Shown: one piece after another, positions 17,364 to 25,232 of the stretch
Numbering within the stretch: position 1 is the stretch's first letter
How the letters are laid out: every line of letters begins with the position of its first letter
Source of the DNA: Erythrobacter aurantius
GTDB taxonomy: Bacteria > Pseudomonadota > Alphaproteobacteria > Sphingomonadales > Sphingomonadaceae
Reading direction: 5' to 3'
Assembly (NCBI RefSeq): GCF_023823125.1
Contig: NZ_CP090949.1
Location: 62,001-126,000 of the forward strand
DNA: 64,000 bases
Translations under genes and position numbers: made by a program
Notes under the pieces: model-generated
What the model was told of the DNA's origin: nothing
Database searches by the model: none
What the model saw: only the letters and a program-made list of their open reading frames with translations

Positions 17364-19027
17364 GCGTCGCATTCTGGCTTGAATGGGCCCGGCGGTTTCA
17401 TTGGCAGCTCGCGCTGATAAGCGGGCTGACGCTGCTGAGTTCGGTAGCGGCATTGGCAGTGCCGTGGCTCGGCGCACAACTTCTGGGCGGGGTGGTTGGC
17501 TCTGACCAGAGCTCAGTGAATCTGTCGAGCACCCTGAAGCTGCTAGTCGCCGCGCTGGTCGCACTGACCGCACTCAACATTGCTGCGACAATCCTTTCCG
17601 AACGCGCTTCGACTCGTATCCTCACCGAACTGCGCAAGCGCATCTACAATCACGTCCAGCTGATGCAGCTCAGTTTCCATGACGAGCAGCGATCGGGCGA
17701 TGTCCTGGCCCTAACCTCCTACGAGGTGGGAAATCTCAGCGATTTCCTAGCCAGCACGCTGGCCAACGCCCCCGCCATGATCCTGACTGCCGTTGGCGCG
17801 GTGGTAATCCTTTTCTGGATCGATCCCACGATGGCGATGGTCGTGCCGCTGCTGGTTCCGGTTTTCTACGTGATGGCAAAACTGGCTGGCAGGCGATTGC
17901 GGGAGCTTTCGGGAAAGGTTCGCGCCGCAGAAGTCGAACTGATCGCGATTGCTGAACGCGATCTGGAAATGCTCCCCGCGATCAAGGCGTTCGCCACTGA
18001 AGAACACCATCGCGCCGGATTTGCTGCGGCGGCCGAGAATTCTCGCCGACTTGCCGTCGGTCAGGCGCAACTCAAAGCCGTTATCGGCCCGATCATGACG
18101 CTTTGTGCAGCGCTTGCCGCAATCGGTGTTCTGGTGATCGGCAGCGAACAATTGACCGATGGCTCGCGCACGCCAAGCGACGTTTTTGCGTTCCTTCTCT
18201 ACGCCGCGCTGCTGACCCGCCCGATCGGATCGCTGGCCAATATGTACGGCATGTACCAGATGGCTCGCGGAACTCTGGCGCGGCTGGAGACAGTGCTGGC
18301 GCTTGATCCTGAGCCCGGCCACTCAAGCGGGGCTGACTTGGAACGAGCCAAGGGAGCCATCGGTTTCGATTCGCTGCATTTCAGCTATCCCGGCAGACCA
18401 CCGGTGTTCAGCGGCTTGGATCTGGCAATCGCTCCGGGAGAAATCGTCGCGCTCACCGGCGAGAACGGCGTCGGCAAATCCACTTTGGTGCGCCTGCTAT
18501 TGCGCTTCTACGCGCCGCAATCAGGGCGCATCACCCTCGATGGAACTGATATTGCGGATTTCCAGGTGCAACAGTTCCGCCGCCAGTTCGGCTATGTTCC
18601 CCAGCGCGCCCTTCTGTTTAACGGCACCATCGCGGAAAACATCGCCTTCGGTCAGCCTTCGACCGATCCGGCAGCGGCAGTCGCAAAGGCCGCGCGACTG
18701 GCGCAAGCCGATGCTTTCATTGCGAAACTGCCCGATGGGCTGAATACGGTCATCGGTGATCACGGGATCCGTTTGTCAGGCGGGCAGCGGCAACGGATTG
18801 CCCTGGCGCGGGCCTTGTATCGTGATCCCCCGATCATGATCTTCGACGAGGCAACCAGCATGTACGACCTCGAAAGCGAGGCGGCGTTTGTCGAGCATTG
18901 CGTCGAATCGCTGAAAAGCCGCACCGTGATCATCATTACGCATCGTCCAGCCAGCCTTGCGCTTGCCGACAGAATCTTGAAGCTCGGCCCCGATGGCGCG
19001 CGCGAAGTCGGGATCGAAAACGCCTAG
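17360..19027 (+). CDS. ABC transporter, fused permease-ATPase (lasso-peptide exporter D)
   Basis: 555 residues from GTG 17360, chosen because it overlaps the preceding stop by 4 bases and begins just before the first membrane segment. The N-terminal exporter-type membrane domain (about 1-300, six helices) is followed by an ATPase domain with Walker A GENGVGKST, signature LSGGQRQRI and Walker B IMIFDEAT, then the H-loop ITHR. Half-transporters of this kind dimerise and export mature lasso peptide, giving self-immunity. The C-terminus converges on the PqqD-like gene; the two stops share the four bases CTAG. Confidence 0.9.
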   Translation: MSVAFWLEWARRFHWQLALISGLTLLSSVAALAVPWLGAQLLGGVVGSDQSSVNLSSTLKLLVAALVALTALNIAATILSERASTRILTELRKRIYNHVQLMQLSFHDEQRSGDVLALTSYEVGNLSDFLASTLANAPAMILTAVGAVVILFWIDPTMAMVVPLLVPVFYVMAKLAGRRLRELSGKVRAAEVELIAIAERDLEMLPAIKAFATEEHHRAGFAAAAENSRRLAVGQAQLKAVIGPIMTLCAALAAIGVLVIGSEQLTDGSRTPSDVFAFLLYAALLTRPIGSLANMYGMYQMARGTLARLETVLALDPEPGHSSGADLERAKGAIGFDSLHFSYPGRPPVFSGLDLAIAPGEIVALTGENGVGKSTLVRLLLRFYAPQSGRITLDGTDIADFQVQQFRRQFGYVPQRALLFNGTIAENIAFGQPSTDPAAAVAKAARLAQADAFIAKLPDGLNTVIGDHGIRLSGGQRQRIALARALYRDPPIMIFDEATSMYDLESEAAFVEHCVESLKSRTVIIITHRPASLALADRILKLGPDGAREVGIENA

Positions 19028-19305
19028 GCGCTGCTGGCGGCGATAAGTTCCTGTGCCTTCAACTCTGTAGCAAGAGCCAGCAGATCGGCCTCAATACGCT
19101 CGCGAGGGGCATCGAATTCCGCTTCGATGAGGTCGCACAATTCTGCAAGAGTATGGGCCCGCTCGCTCAGGAATTCCCAGATGCGCCCGCCCACGGAATC
19201 GAGGCCGAAATATTGCCCGCTATTGAGATCGAGCAGGACCACCTCCCCGCCGACTTCGCGGGCAACGACATCTTCCGAAACAACAAAGCGATCAGTCATC
19301 TGCAT
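19024..19305 (-). CDS. PqqD-like RiPP recognition protein (lasso B1; HPr-rel-A system PqqD family)
   Basis: 93 residues, the size of stand-alone PqqD/RRE proteins. The pattern VVLLDLNSGQYFGLDSVGGRIWEFL followed by acidic helices matches PF05402. In lasso pathways B1 binds the leader peptide, especially its Y-x-x-P region, and delivers the precursor to the B2 peptidase. It lies 29 bases downstream of the interrupted kinase gene on the same strand. The gene is intact, so leader binding could operate if precursor is made. Confidence 0.88.
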   Translation of the reverse strand: MQMTDRFVVSEDVVAREVGGEVVLLDLNSGQYFGLDSVGGRIWEFLSERAHTLAELCDLIEAEFDAPRERIEADLLALATELKAQELIAASSA

Positions 19306-19334
19306 AAGCAGTCAAGATACCCCCAAATCTCGCG

Positions 19335-20279
19335 TCAGTTTCCGGAGAAATTCTCCAGCACCGCACGCCGCACTTGCGGCAACTCCGCATAGTCGCGGGT
19401 AAAGTCAAGCGCGAAGCAGGGTATGTCCTGTGTCAGGTCAGCCATCCGGGCAAAGTGTGCCTTCAGGCGCGGCTTGTCCTCGACATCAAGGATGAAGGCG
19501 TGCGGCATCAGCGTCGTCAGCGCTTCGGGCAAGGATAGGCGCCGGATCCCGAGCGGTGCGCGATGATCGGTACCCAGCACATATATCTGCCGGAGCGGAA
19601 CCTCCTCGCGTGTAAAAGGCAACGTTCCTCCGGCTTCGACATCCTGCTTCAGGTCTTCGTCCTCGAAGCGGGCATCCTCTCCGAGAAGGAACCGGGCGAT
19701 GTCAGCGAACAAGCGCAACTTGGAACGCTTGGGTTGCAACCAATAGCGACCATCACGGTGCCGCAGATCGATGACATCCTCGGTCAGGAAAGGATATCCG
19801 GACCGCGCAAAAGAGCCTGCGAGCGTTGTCTTTCCGCCGCGCGACAGTCCAAGAAATGCGACAGCTCCCTCTGCCCCACTGCCGCCATCCTTCAGTCTGA
19901 CCGCACTGCCATGGAGGAACAAGCCGCCGCCGTGATTGCCGAGGATTGGCTGGATCGCGTTATGATACAAGTTCACAACCGATTGCGCGTCGCATTCAGG
20001 CACCGGCCAGCCGGTTATGGAAAAAAGGCCGTCGTCACCTGACCGGCTCAACAGAAAATCCGCCTAATAAGGAAAGCGTAGCAGAAACCCGGCATCGTGC
20101 CGGTGAAATTCGGCAATGCACGCGCCGTTGGGCGCAACCCAGCGATCATAAGGAGCGCTGGCCAACGCCTCCTGTTCTCTGGGCTTTTCCGGGGTCCAGT
20201 CCATGATTATCGCCTCTAGCGGCAAGAACTCCCCCACGCCAACCCGCAGTTTGCTTCGAATCGGGTAACCTTGGCGCAA
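19335..20279 (-). pseudogene. HprK-related kinase of the lasso module, interrupted by an in-frame TAG
   Basis: The frame runs from a TTG at 20279 to 19335 and is open except for one TAG at 20066-20064. Before it lie 71 residues ending GFLLRFPY; after it the frame continues ADFLLSRSGDDGLFSI, which rejoins the family's usual FPxxADFxL segment. Downstream are the P-loop GLSRGGKTT, FLTEDVIDL and the HprK-like C-terminus. Combined length (about 314 codons) fits HprK-related kinase A. A TTG to TAG change (Leu codon) is the simplest origin. An internal ATG/GTG restart near 20051 would give a 238-residue protein with the whole P-loop domain but no N-terminal domain. Homologues phosphorylate lasso precursor residues near the C-terminus. 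Interruption is seen; loss of function is inferred. Confidence 0.82.
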
Positions 20280-20625
20280 GAGTGATTCGGGTTTTTCAGC
20301 AAGGAGCGCTGGTTTTGCGGGAAACCACGCTTCATCCGGTCATTCCCATTTTGCCCTTCGTCTCTCGGCCAACCGCGACCCCCAAAGCCCGAGAATGTCT
20401 ATCGAATTGCATCGGCGCTTGCGCGGCTGACCAATTACGCAAGGCACGGAGCCTTCAGTCTTGCCACCCACTGCTCGCTTCACAATTTTCAGCGCAAGAT
20501 CGGAAAACCGTGTGAAATTCAGCACTTTAGGAAAGAAAAAGGCACCCCGTAATGGAGTGCCTTAAACTTTTCAAACTGCCTCGGTTTTTGCGGACTTTGT
20601 CGCCCGCAACCCCGGCAGAACAGGA
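20280..20625. other. Gene-free stretch between kinase and lasso precursor
   Basis: 346 bp. It contains the leftward terminator at 20539-20563 and, beyond it, about 260 bp that must provide the promoter of the kinase-PqqD pair. Short frames exist on both strands here but lack ribosome sites, family features or a compositional signal, so no gene is called. Confidence 0.5.
20539..20563 (-). terminator. Intrinsic terminator after the cyclase-precursor operon
   Basis: Stem of 10 bp (AAGGCACCCC against GGAGTGCCTT, one G-U pair in RNA) with loop GTAAT; reading leftward it is followed by TTTTTCTTT. It ends the transcript that carries the cyclase (C) and precursor (A), separating it from the downstream kinase and PqqD genes. 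Confidence 0.8.
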
Positions 20626-20754
20626 TTAGAAGCGCGAGTTGGTCGCTGCGCCGTCACGGAAGCGCGTCTGGCTGCCGCCGGTCAGATTGCGCACCGAACC
20701 GAAGATGGTCAGCTTCGGAGCTTCCTATTTTGCTTTTTCAGTCGTCTTGATCAT
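20626..20754 (-). pseudogene. Lasso-peptide precursor gene with in-frame TAG at the conserved leader Tyr
   Basis: Starts with ATG at 20754, two bases after the cyclase stop, and ends with TAA at 20628-20626 (42 sense codons including the interruption). Codon 10 is TAG (20727-20725). Without it the leader reads MIKTTEKAK-x-EAPKLTIFG then SVRNLTG. This fits the lasso leader signature Y-x2-P-x-L-x3-G-x5-T-x exactly, with TAG at the Tyr position, one base from TAC/TAT. The invariant Thr is at -2. The predicted core is GSQTRFRDGAATNSRF: Gly1, an acidic Asp8 for an eight-residue macrolactam ring, and an eight-residue tail. No usable start lies between the TAG and the core (only a GTG six codons before it). 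Operon position and leader motif make the identity firm; function is uncertain because of the stop. Confidence 0.85.
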
Positions 20755-20756
20755 CT

Positions 20757-22667
20757 TCAGTTCCTGTCCTGTTGCACCCCAGTGGCAGGGTTAATCTCGG
20801 TTACGTATTTATACTGATACAAAAATGCTGCGGCTGCGTAAAGACCCCAAATTTCCCATGCCCAATAATCTCCTTCGGGCGAGGAGAAATCTATCGCCAG
20901 AAGCGGCTCCAGCCCCCTTAGATCGCATAAATCCTGCAGCCGCTCAGGAGCATGACGGCGCACGTAATCGGCGAATTGCGAATCGATTTTCTCGTTAGTG
21001 AAGTTAGCCTTGGTTGTGCGGTTAAGGACCTTTGCTGGCAGGAAAGGCTCCATCGCCGCTCGGTGGATTACCTTGGTCACGTTACCCCGACGCTTGATGT
21101 GCGCAGGGGTCTGCAGCGAGAATTCCATGAAGGCCCGGCTTAGCATCGGATGCCTCGATTCGAGCCCGATCTTGGCCCGCTGGCGGCGCATGACGGCGTG
21201 AGTAAGGTCTCCACGAGGAGATGTCGCCAAGTTCTGCTTCGCCCATTCGATCGGATCTTCCGGAAGCGTTGCCTCGTACAGCTCCTCGGCCTCCTTCAAG
21301 GCGATCCGCAATTCCGGAGCGAGCCATCCGAAGGAAATGTCCTGCTTCCGGCGGCGCTCACGAAGCCGTCGCCGAATCACTCGCCGGACTCCCTTCGGTG
21401 CTGCCCAAGCGACCGTCTGCCGCAAGCATTGCAATCCCGCCGATCGCAGGCCGAATGCCCCGATTTCTTCTTTCAGAGTTCGGCCAAAACCGGCCAAGTC
21501 GAATTCATCAAGATATTCGCCGTAGCAATTTTCGTGGCCCTGCAGCCATTTATCACCGCCGCTGCCGTTGATGAACACCCGAGCACCGTCGGCAACGACT
21601 TGCTGCTCCATATCCAGCATCATTGCACCGTTCGAGGGTGTGGGGATGTCGCGGTGCCACTGGGCATCCTGAGTGTACCAGTCGATTTCCGGGTCGAACA
21701 GCGGACGCTCCACCAGTTCGCGCCCCACATGCGCTGCCGCGGCACGAGCGTAGGGCAATTCGAACGCATTGCTGCCCTCTGCTGCCGCGAGCGAATACCC
21801 ACGAAACCCAGGCGCCAGGAATTTGCCTGAGCGCTCCAACGCATCGGCAATCGAAAAGATTGAAGAAGAATCGAGCCCGCCGCTTACGGCGATGCCCACT
21901 TCACGATCGGATCGGGACGAGCGCCGGACGCAATCGAACAACACCTCGCGATAATGCTCTGCATATTCGGCGTCGCTCTTGTACCGGATGGTGATGTCCG
22001 CGGGCGGGGTCCAATAGCGCGGTTGCGATAGCCTTTGGCCGTCAAACACAAGCGTATGGGCACGCTTTACCCGGTTGACCTCACGCCAGGGTGTCTCGTC
22101 CCTCAGATACCAGCGATTGGTAATGATCTGCGAAAGGTAACGCAGGTTCGGCTCCATGGGAGCCCGGGTCAGAGCGCTAATGGTGCGGAAATCTGATGCG
22201 ATGATCAGCCGTGAGCCATCAAGCCGATAATACAGCGGGGCAAAGCCGAGGTGATCGCGGGCAGCCAGCAGCCTGCCGCGCCTTGCATCGGCAATGATAA
22301 GCGAGAATTCGCCCTGCAGCCTGTCTGCAAAGTTGTCGCCCCAAGCTTCGTAACAATGCAACGCAATTTCGGCGTCAGAAAGATTGCGTACCTTTTGTCC
22401 AAGTAGGGAGAGGTCGGCATGCAGTTCCAGATGGTTAAGCAAATAGCCGTCGAACACGATCGCCAGCTTGCCATCCTCGCTGACACACGGCTGGTCCTGC
22501 TCGCGCGATTCCGCGGTCGTGTGAAGCGTACTCGCCGCGAGCACAAAAGGGCCGGATCGCCAACTGCCCGCAGCGTCATGAGGAATCTGCTTAAGCGATT
22601 CCAGCATGGTGTCGATCTCGCCCTCGTTCACACCGTCGAACGAGAAAATGGCGCTGATGGCGGACAC
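20757..22667 (-). CDS. Lasso cyclase, asparagine-synthetase-like (C protein)
   Basis: About 636 residues from the GTG at 22667, preferred because it begins SAISAIFSFDG, the usual start of this family, with GGGA eight bases upstream; a GTG at 22715 would add 16 residues. The N-terminal glutaminase-like domain lacks the catalytic Cys, as expected for lasso cyclases. The synthetase domain has an intact PP-loop VSGGLDSSS (about residue 277) and YVRRH near the C-terminus. The enzyme adenylates the ring acid (here Asp8) and joins it to Gly1. The stop is two bases from the precursor ATG. It is divergent from the B2 gene, with little intergenic space. Confidence 0.9.
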   Translation of the reverse strand: MSAISAIFSFDGVNEGEIDTMLESLKQIPHDAAGSWRSGPFVLAASTLHTTAESREQDQPCVSEDGKLAIVFDGYLLNHLELHADLSLLGQKVRNLSDAEIALHCYEAWGDNFADRLQGEFSLIIADARRGRLLAARDHLGFAPLYYRLDGSRLIIASDFRTISALTRAPMEPNLRYLSQIITNRWYLRDETPWREVNRVKRAHTLVFDGQRLSQPRYWTPPADITIRYKSDAEYAEHYREVLFDCVRRSSRSDREVGIAVSGGLDSSSIFSIADALERSGKFLAPGFRGYSLAAAEGSNAFELPYARAAAAHVGRELVERPLFDPEIDWYTQDAQWHRDIPTPSNGAMMLDMEQQVVADGARVFINGSGGDKWLQGHENCYGEYLDEFDLAGFGRTLKEEIGAFGLRSAGLQCLRQTVAWAAPKGVRRVIRRRLRERRRKQDISFGWLAPELRIALKEAEELYEATLPEDPIEWAKQNLATSPRGDLTHAVMRRQRAKIGLESRHPMLSRAFMEFSLQTPAHIKRRGNVTKVIHRAAMEPFLPAKVLNRTTKANFTNEKIDSQFADYVRRHAPERLQDLCDLRGLEPLLAIDFSSPEGDYWAWEIWGLYAAAAFLYQYKYVTEINPATGVQQDRN

Positions 22668-22749
22668 GATGAAATTCCCGGGCTGATCGCTGGTATGCTT
22701 GGCAGGGTTGATCACCCTGTGCCATGAGGGCGCTGGTCATAGGCACAAC

Positions 22750-23256
22750 ATGAATTTGGCGCAATCACCTCACATTCCCGCCACGGGACAACGGCCAAGC
22801 CTAAAGGACATTCCTTGGCTGGCCGGATACGGCTTGCGCGGGCTAGCCGAGCTGATTCGCGCTCGCCTGATCTTTTCACGGCTGGAAGCTCGCGCCATTC
22901 CCCTGCGCAATCGCAATGCAATCAAGCATTCGGTTCGGGACATTGCCATTTCACATGCCAAACTGGCGCGCATATCGTATGTCCTGCCGCGTATTTCGGA
23001 TCGTTTGCCTTGGCGGAGCGACTGCCTCATCCAAGCGATCGCGGCTCAGAACTGGCTATTGGCCAAGGGTGCTGCCAGTGAAATTCAGATCGGGGTCGAA
23101 AACCCGAAGGACGGGCCATTTGGCGCTCATGCCTGGCTGATCCACGATGGCCTGGTCATCACGGGCGGCGATATCGAAAAATATTCGGTCATCCTCGCTG
23201 ATTCGTCAGCGAGCCGCGATTCGCAGAACGAGGTCACGCCCGATTGCCCGGGTTAG
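22750..23256 (+). CDS. Lasso leader peptidase, transglutaminase-like (B2 protein)
   Basis: 168 residues from the ATG at 22750. The transglut_core3-type domain shows the catalytic Cys in WRSDCLIQA (Cys92) and the His in FGAHAWL (His127), followed by Asp residues at about 133 and 141 either of which could complete the triad. It cleaves the leader after the -1 residue (here Gly26). Longer upstream starts would run into the cyclase coding region. The gene is intact. It is divergent from the cyclase across about 35-80 bp, which should contain both promoters. Confidence 0.87.
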   Translation: MNLAQSPHIPATGQRPSLKDIPWLAGYGLRGLAELIRARLIFSRLEARAIPLRNRNAIKHSVRDIAISHAKLARISYVLPRISDRLPWRSDCLIQAIAAQNWLLAKGAASEIQIGVENPKDGPFGAHAWLIHDGLVITGGDIEKYSVILADSSASRDSQNEVTPDCPG

Positions 23257-23333
23257 GCGCAAGTAAGCCGACCGACCGACCCGTTCTCGCGCCCTTGATC
23301 AGCCTTCATTTACCCTTTTTTTGTAACCCGAGG

Positions 23334-23362
23334 TTGTCAAACTTGCTGCACTGCAGTAGGGA
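23334..23362 (+). promoter_or_regulatory. Candidate sigma-70 promoter of the small exported protein gene
   Basis: TTGTCA (23334-23339) and TAGGGA (23357-23362) are spaced 17 bp, about 35 bp before the ATG at 23397. The -35 box is good and the -10 box is weak. Confidence 0.4.
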
Positions 23363-23396
23363 TTGTCCCGTAAGAGTTTAATAGAGGGCTATTTCG

Positions 23397-23672
23397 ATGA
23401 TCAAAACGACGTCTCGTCTAATGGTTGCTGCGGCCGCAGCTAGCATGGCCTTCGCGCCGATTGCTGCTCAGGCTAACACCCGTGCTGGCGACAATGCGCC
23501 GGTCTACACCGCTGAAACCACTGCCCAGCCGGGCATGGCACGCGAAGCTGAAGGTGAATCGCTGCGTGGCACGCCGGGCATCATCATCGCCCTGTTTGCT
23601 GCTGCTGCTGCGATCGTAGGTATCGTTGCGGTTGCCGACAACGACGACAACGGTCAGTCGCCGGGCACCTAA
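23397..23672 (+). CDS. Small exported/membrane-anchored hypothetical protein
   Basis: 91 residues. An N-terminal signal peptide (basic start, then VAAAAASMAFAPIAAQA with an AQA cleavage site about residue 26), a short polar middle, and a C-terminal hydrophobic helix (IIIALFAAAAAIVGIVAVA, about 61-79) ending in an acidic DNDDNGQ tail. Similar small proteins are common near sphingomonad exopolysaccharide genes, but no function is known. It is a single-gene unit between its own promoter candidate and a terminator. Confidence 0.7.
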   Translation: MIKTTSRLMVAAAAASMAFAPIAAQANTRAGDNAPVYTAETTAQPGMAREAEGESLRGTPGIIIALFAAAAAIVGIVAVADNDDNGQSPGT

Positions 23673-23712
23673 TTCAGTCGCTTGCCGTTCCATCGGTGAG
23701 TTGCGAAAGAAG

Positions 23713-23744
23713 AAGCGCGCGGATGTTTCCGGGCGCTTTTTCTT
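23713..23744 (+). terminator. Intrinsic terminator after the small exported protein
   Basis: Stem AAGCGCGCGG / CCGGGCGCTT (one mismatch) with loop ATGTTT and a following T-rich run (CTTTTTCTTT), 40 bp after the stop at 23672. Confidence 0.75.
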
Positions 23745-23801
23745 TGCCTGACGTCCAGCAGGAACTTCCTGCTTTCGAACAGTCTATTGGTCGGGATTGC
23801 C

Positions 23802-25232
23802 ATGGCTGACACTACAGACACCATCAAGCCAACCCTTTCATTTCAAAGAGATAAGGCCGATCCTGTCGGGTCTGCTGCTGCCAGCAAGTCAGCGTTTTAT
23901 GCGCTTCTGGCAGTCTTGCTGTTTGCCGTCGCGTTCGGCGGAGGGGGATCAAAGTACGGGCTCGCCAATCTCATTGTGCAACTCGCCGCTCTCACTGCGC
24001 TTGCGTTCCATCGCGAAGCCTTCTTCAACTTCTGGAAATCAGCGCCGTTGCTGCTGCGGGTATTGATCGCACTCTCGATCGCCCTGCCGCTCGCCTACGT
24101 CATTCCGCTTCCGCCATCCGTGTGGCACAACATGCCCGGACGGGAATTGGTTGCACAGTCATTCGGTCTGGTTGGCGAACCGGGTTGGGCTGCACTGAGC
24201 GTCGACCCGATTCGCACCATGCTGGCTTTGAGCGCGCTTGTCGTTCCCTTGGCCGTTGTCACCATAGGCTGGAGGGCATCGCGTGATTCGCTCATCCTCG
24301 CTGGCTGGTTGATCGTAAGCTTGGCGCTCGTCAATTTCGCGCTCGGCATTCCGCAGGTGCTATCGAACAGCGAAGTGGGTGTCCTCTACCCTGAAAACCC
24401 AATGCCTGGCGTGCTTTTCGGAACCTTTGCAAACCGCAATTCAACCGGACTGTTCCTCGTCAGTGCTCTCTCACTCGCATCCTTCTTGCCCGTGCCGCCT
24501 CGCTTCCATTCAATCGCATTGCCATTGCGCATCGGCATCATGCTTTTCCTGATCGTGGCGATCCTGCTGACCCGTTCACGCACAGCGCTTGTTCTCGCGG
24601 CGTTGCCACTGGGATTGCTGGCTTTGCAAATGCTGCTGGAGCGTCTGAATAGACGGCCTGGCGCAAAGAGCACTGGCGCAAAGGCTGCACTCTTCGGATT
24701 GATTCCCATCGCACTTGTTCTTGTGGTGGTCGCAGGGCTGGCAGCGGCTGCACCGGGTCGGATCGGCGATGTCGCTGATCGCTTCACATCGGGCGGCGAG
24801 GACGCGCGCAGCTATATCTGGGAAGATGCGGTTTACGCAGCAGACCGATATTGGCCGGTCGGATCCGGCACGGGGACCTTTGATGATGTGTTCCAGATCG
24901 ACGAATCTCTCGAGAACATGACCCTGCGCAAGGCAGGTCGTGCGCACAACGACTATCTGGAGCTGGCGATCGAAACCGGATTGCCGGGCCTTGCTCTCGC
25001 CGCGTTTTGGCTTTGCCTGATCGGCTGGCTGTGCTGGCGTGCGCGCACCGAGCCCCATCGCTGGATCGCATGGAGCGGCGGAGCCATCCTAGCCGTTGTG
25101 GCGCTTCAATCGATCACGGACTATCCGCTCAGAAACATGTCGATGCTAGCGGTGGCAGGCTTCGCCCTCTGCCTGCTTGGCCGATTCACGCCGGATGCAT
25201 CGTCCAGCCGCAAGCAGGAGATCCTTCCATGA
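23802..25232 (+). CDS. O-antigen ligase family protein
   Basis: 476 residues from ATG 23802 (an in-frame GTG/ATG 15 bp upstream is possible). About twelve membrane segments; the large periplasmic loop includes YIWEDAVYAADRYWPVGSGTGTFDDVF and the AHNDYLELAIETGLPGL motif, diagnostic of the Wzy_C/O-antigen ligase family (conserved HNxxLE(L)). It would attach or polymerise glycans on the periplasmic face and is a second such protein for the locus besides the one at 5888-7222. The stop overlaps the ATG of the next gene (ATGA). Confidence 0.87.
   Translation: MADTTDTIKPTLSFQRDKADPVGSAAASKSAFYALLAVLLFAVAFGGGGSKYGLANLIVQLAALTALAFHREAFFNFWKSAPLLLRVLIALSIALPLAYVIPLPPSVWHNMPGRELVAQSFGLVGEPGWAALSVDPIRTMLALSALVVPLAVVTIGWRASRDSLILAGWLIVSLALVNFALGIPQVLSNSEVGVLYPENPMPGVLFGTFANRNSTGLFLVSALSLASFLPVPPRFHSIALPLRIGIMLFLIVAILLTRSRTALVLAALPLGLLALQMLLERLNRRPGAKSTGAKAALFGLIPIALVLVVVAGLAAAAPGRIGDVADRFTSGGEDARSYIWEDAVYAADRYWPVGSGTGTFDDVFQIDESLENMTLRKAGRAHNDYLELAIETGLPGLALAAFWLCLIGWLCWRARTEPHRWIAWSGGAILAVVALQSITDYPLRNMSMLAVAGFALCLLGRFTPDASSSRKQEILP

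Noticed and set aside
20282..20525. Short frames on both strands between kinase and precursor
   Set aside because: No ribosome site, low complexity and no similarity to lasso precursors.
20626..20697. GTG inside the precursor as an alternative start that avoids the TAG
   Set aside because: It would leave a six-residue leader without the P-x-L-x3-G part, too short for leader recognition.
21150..21830. 226-codon + strand frame over the lasso cyclase
   Set aside because: Antisense shadow of the cyclase with no motifs of its own.
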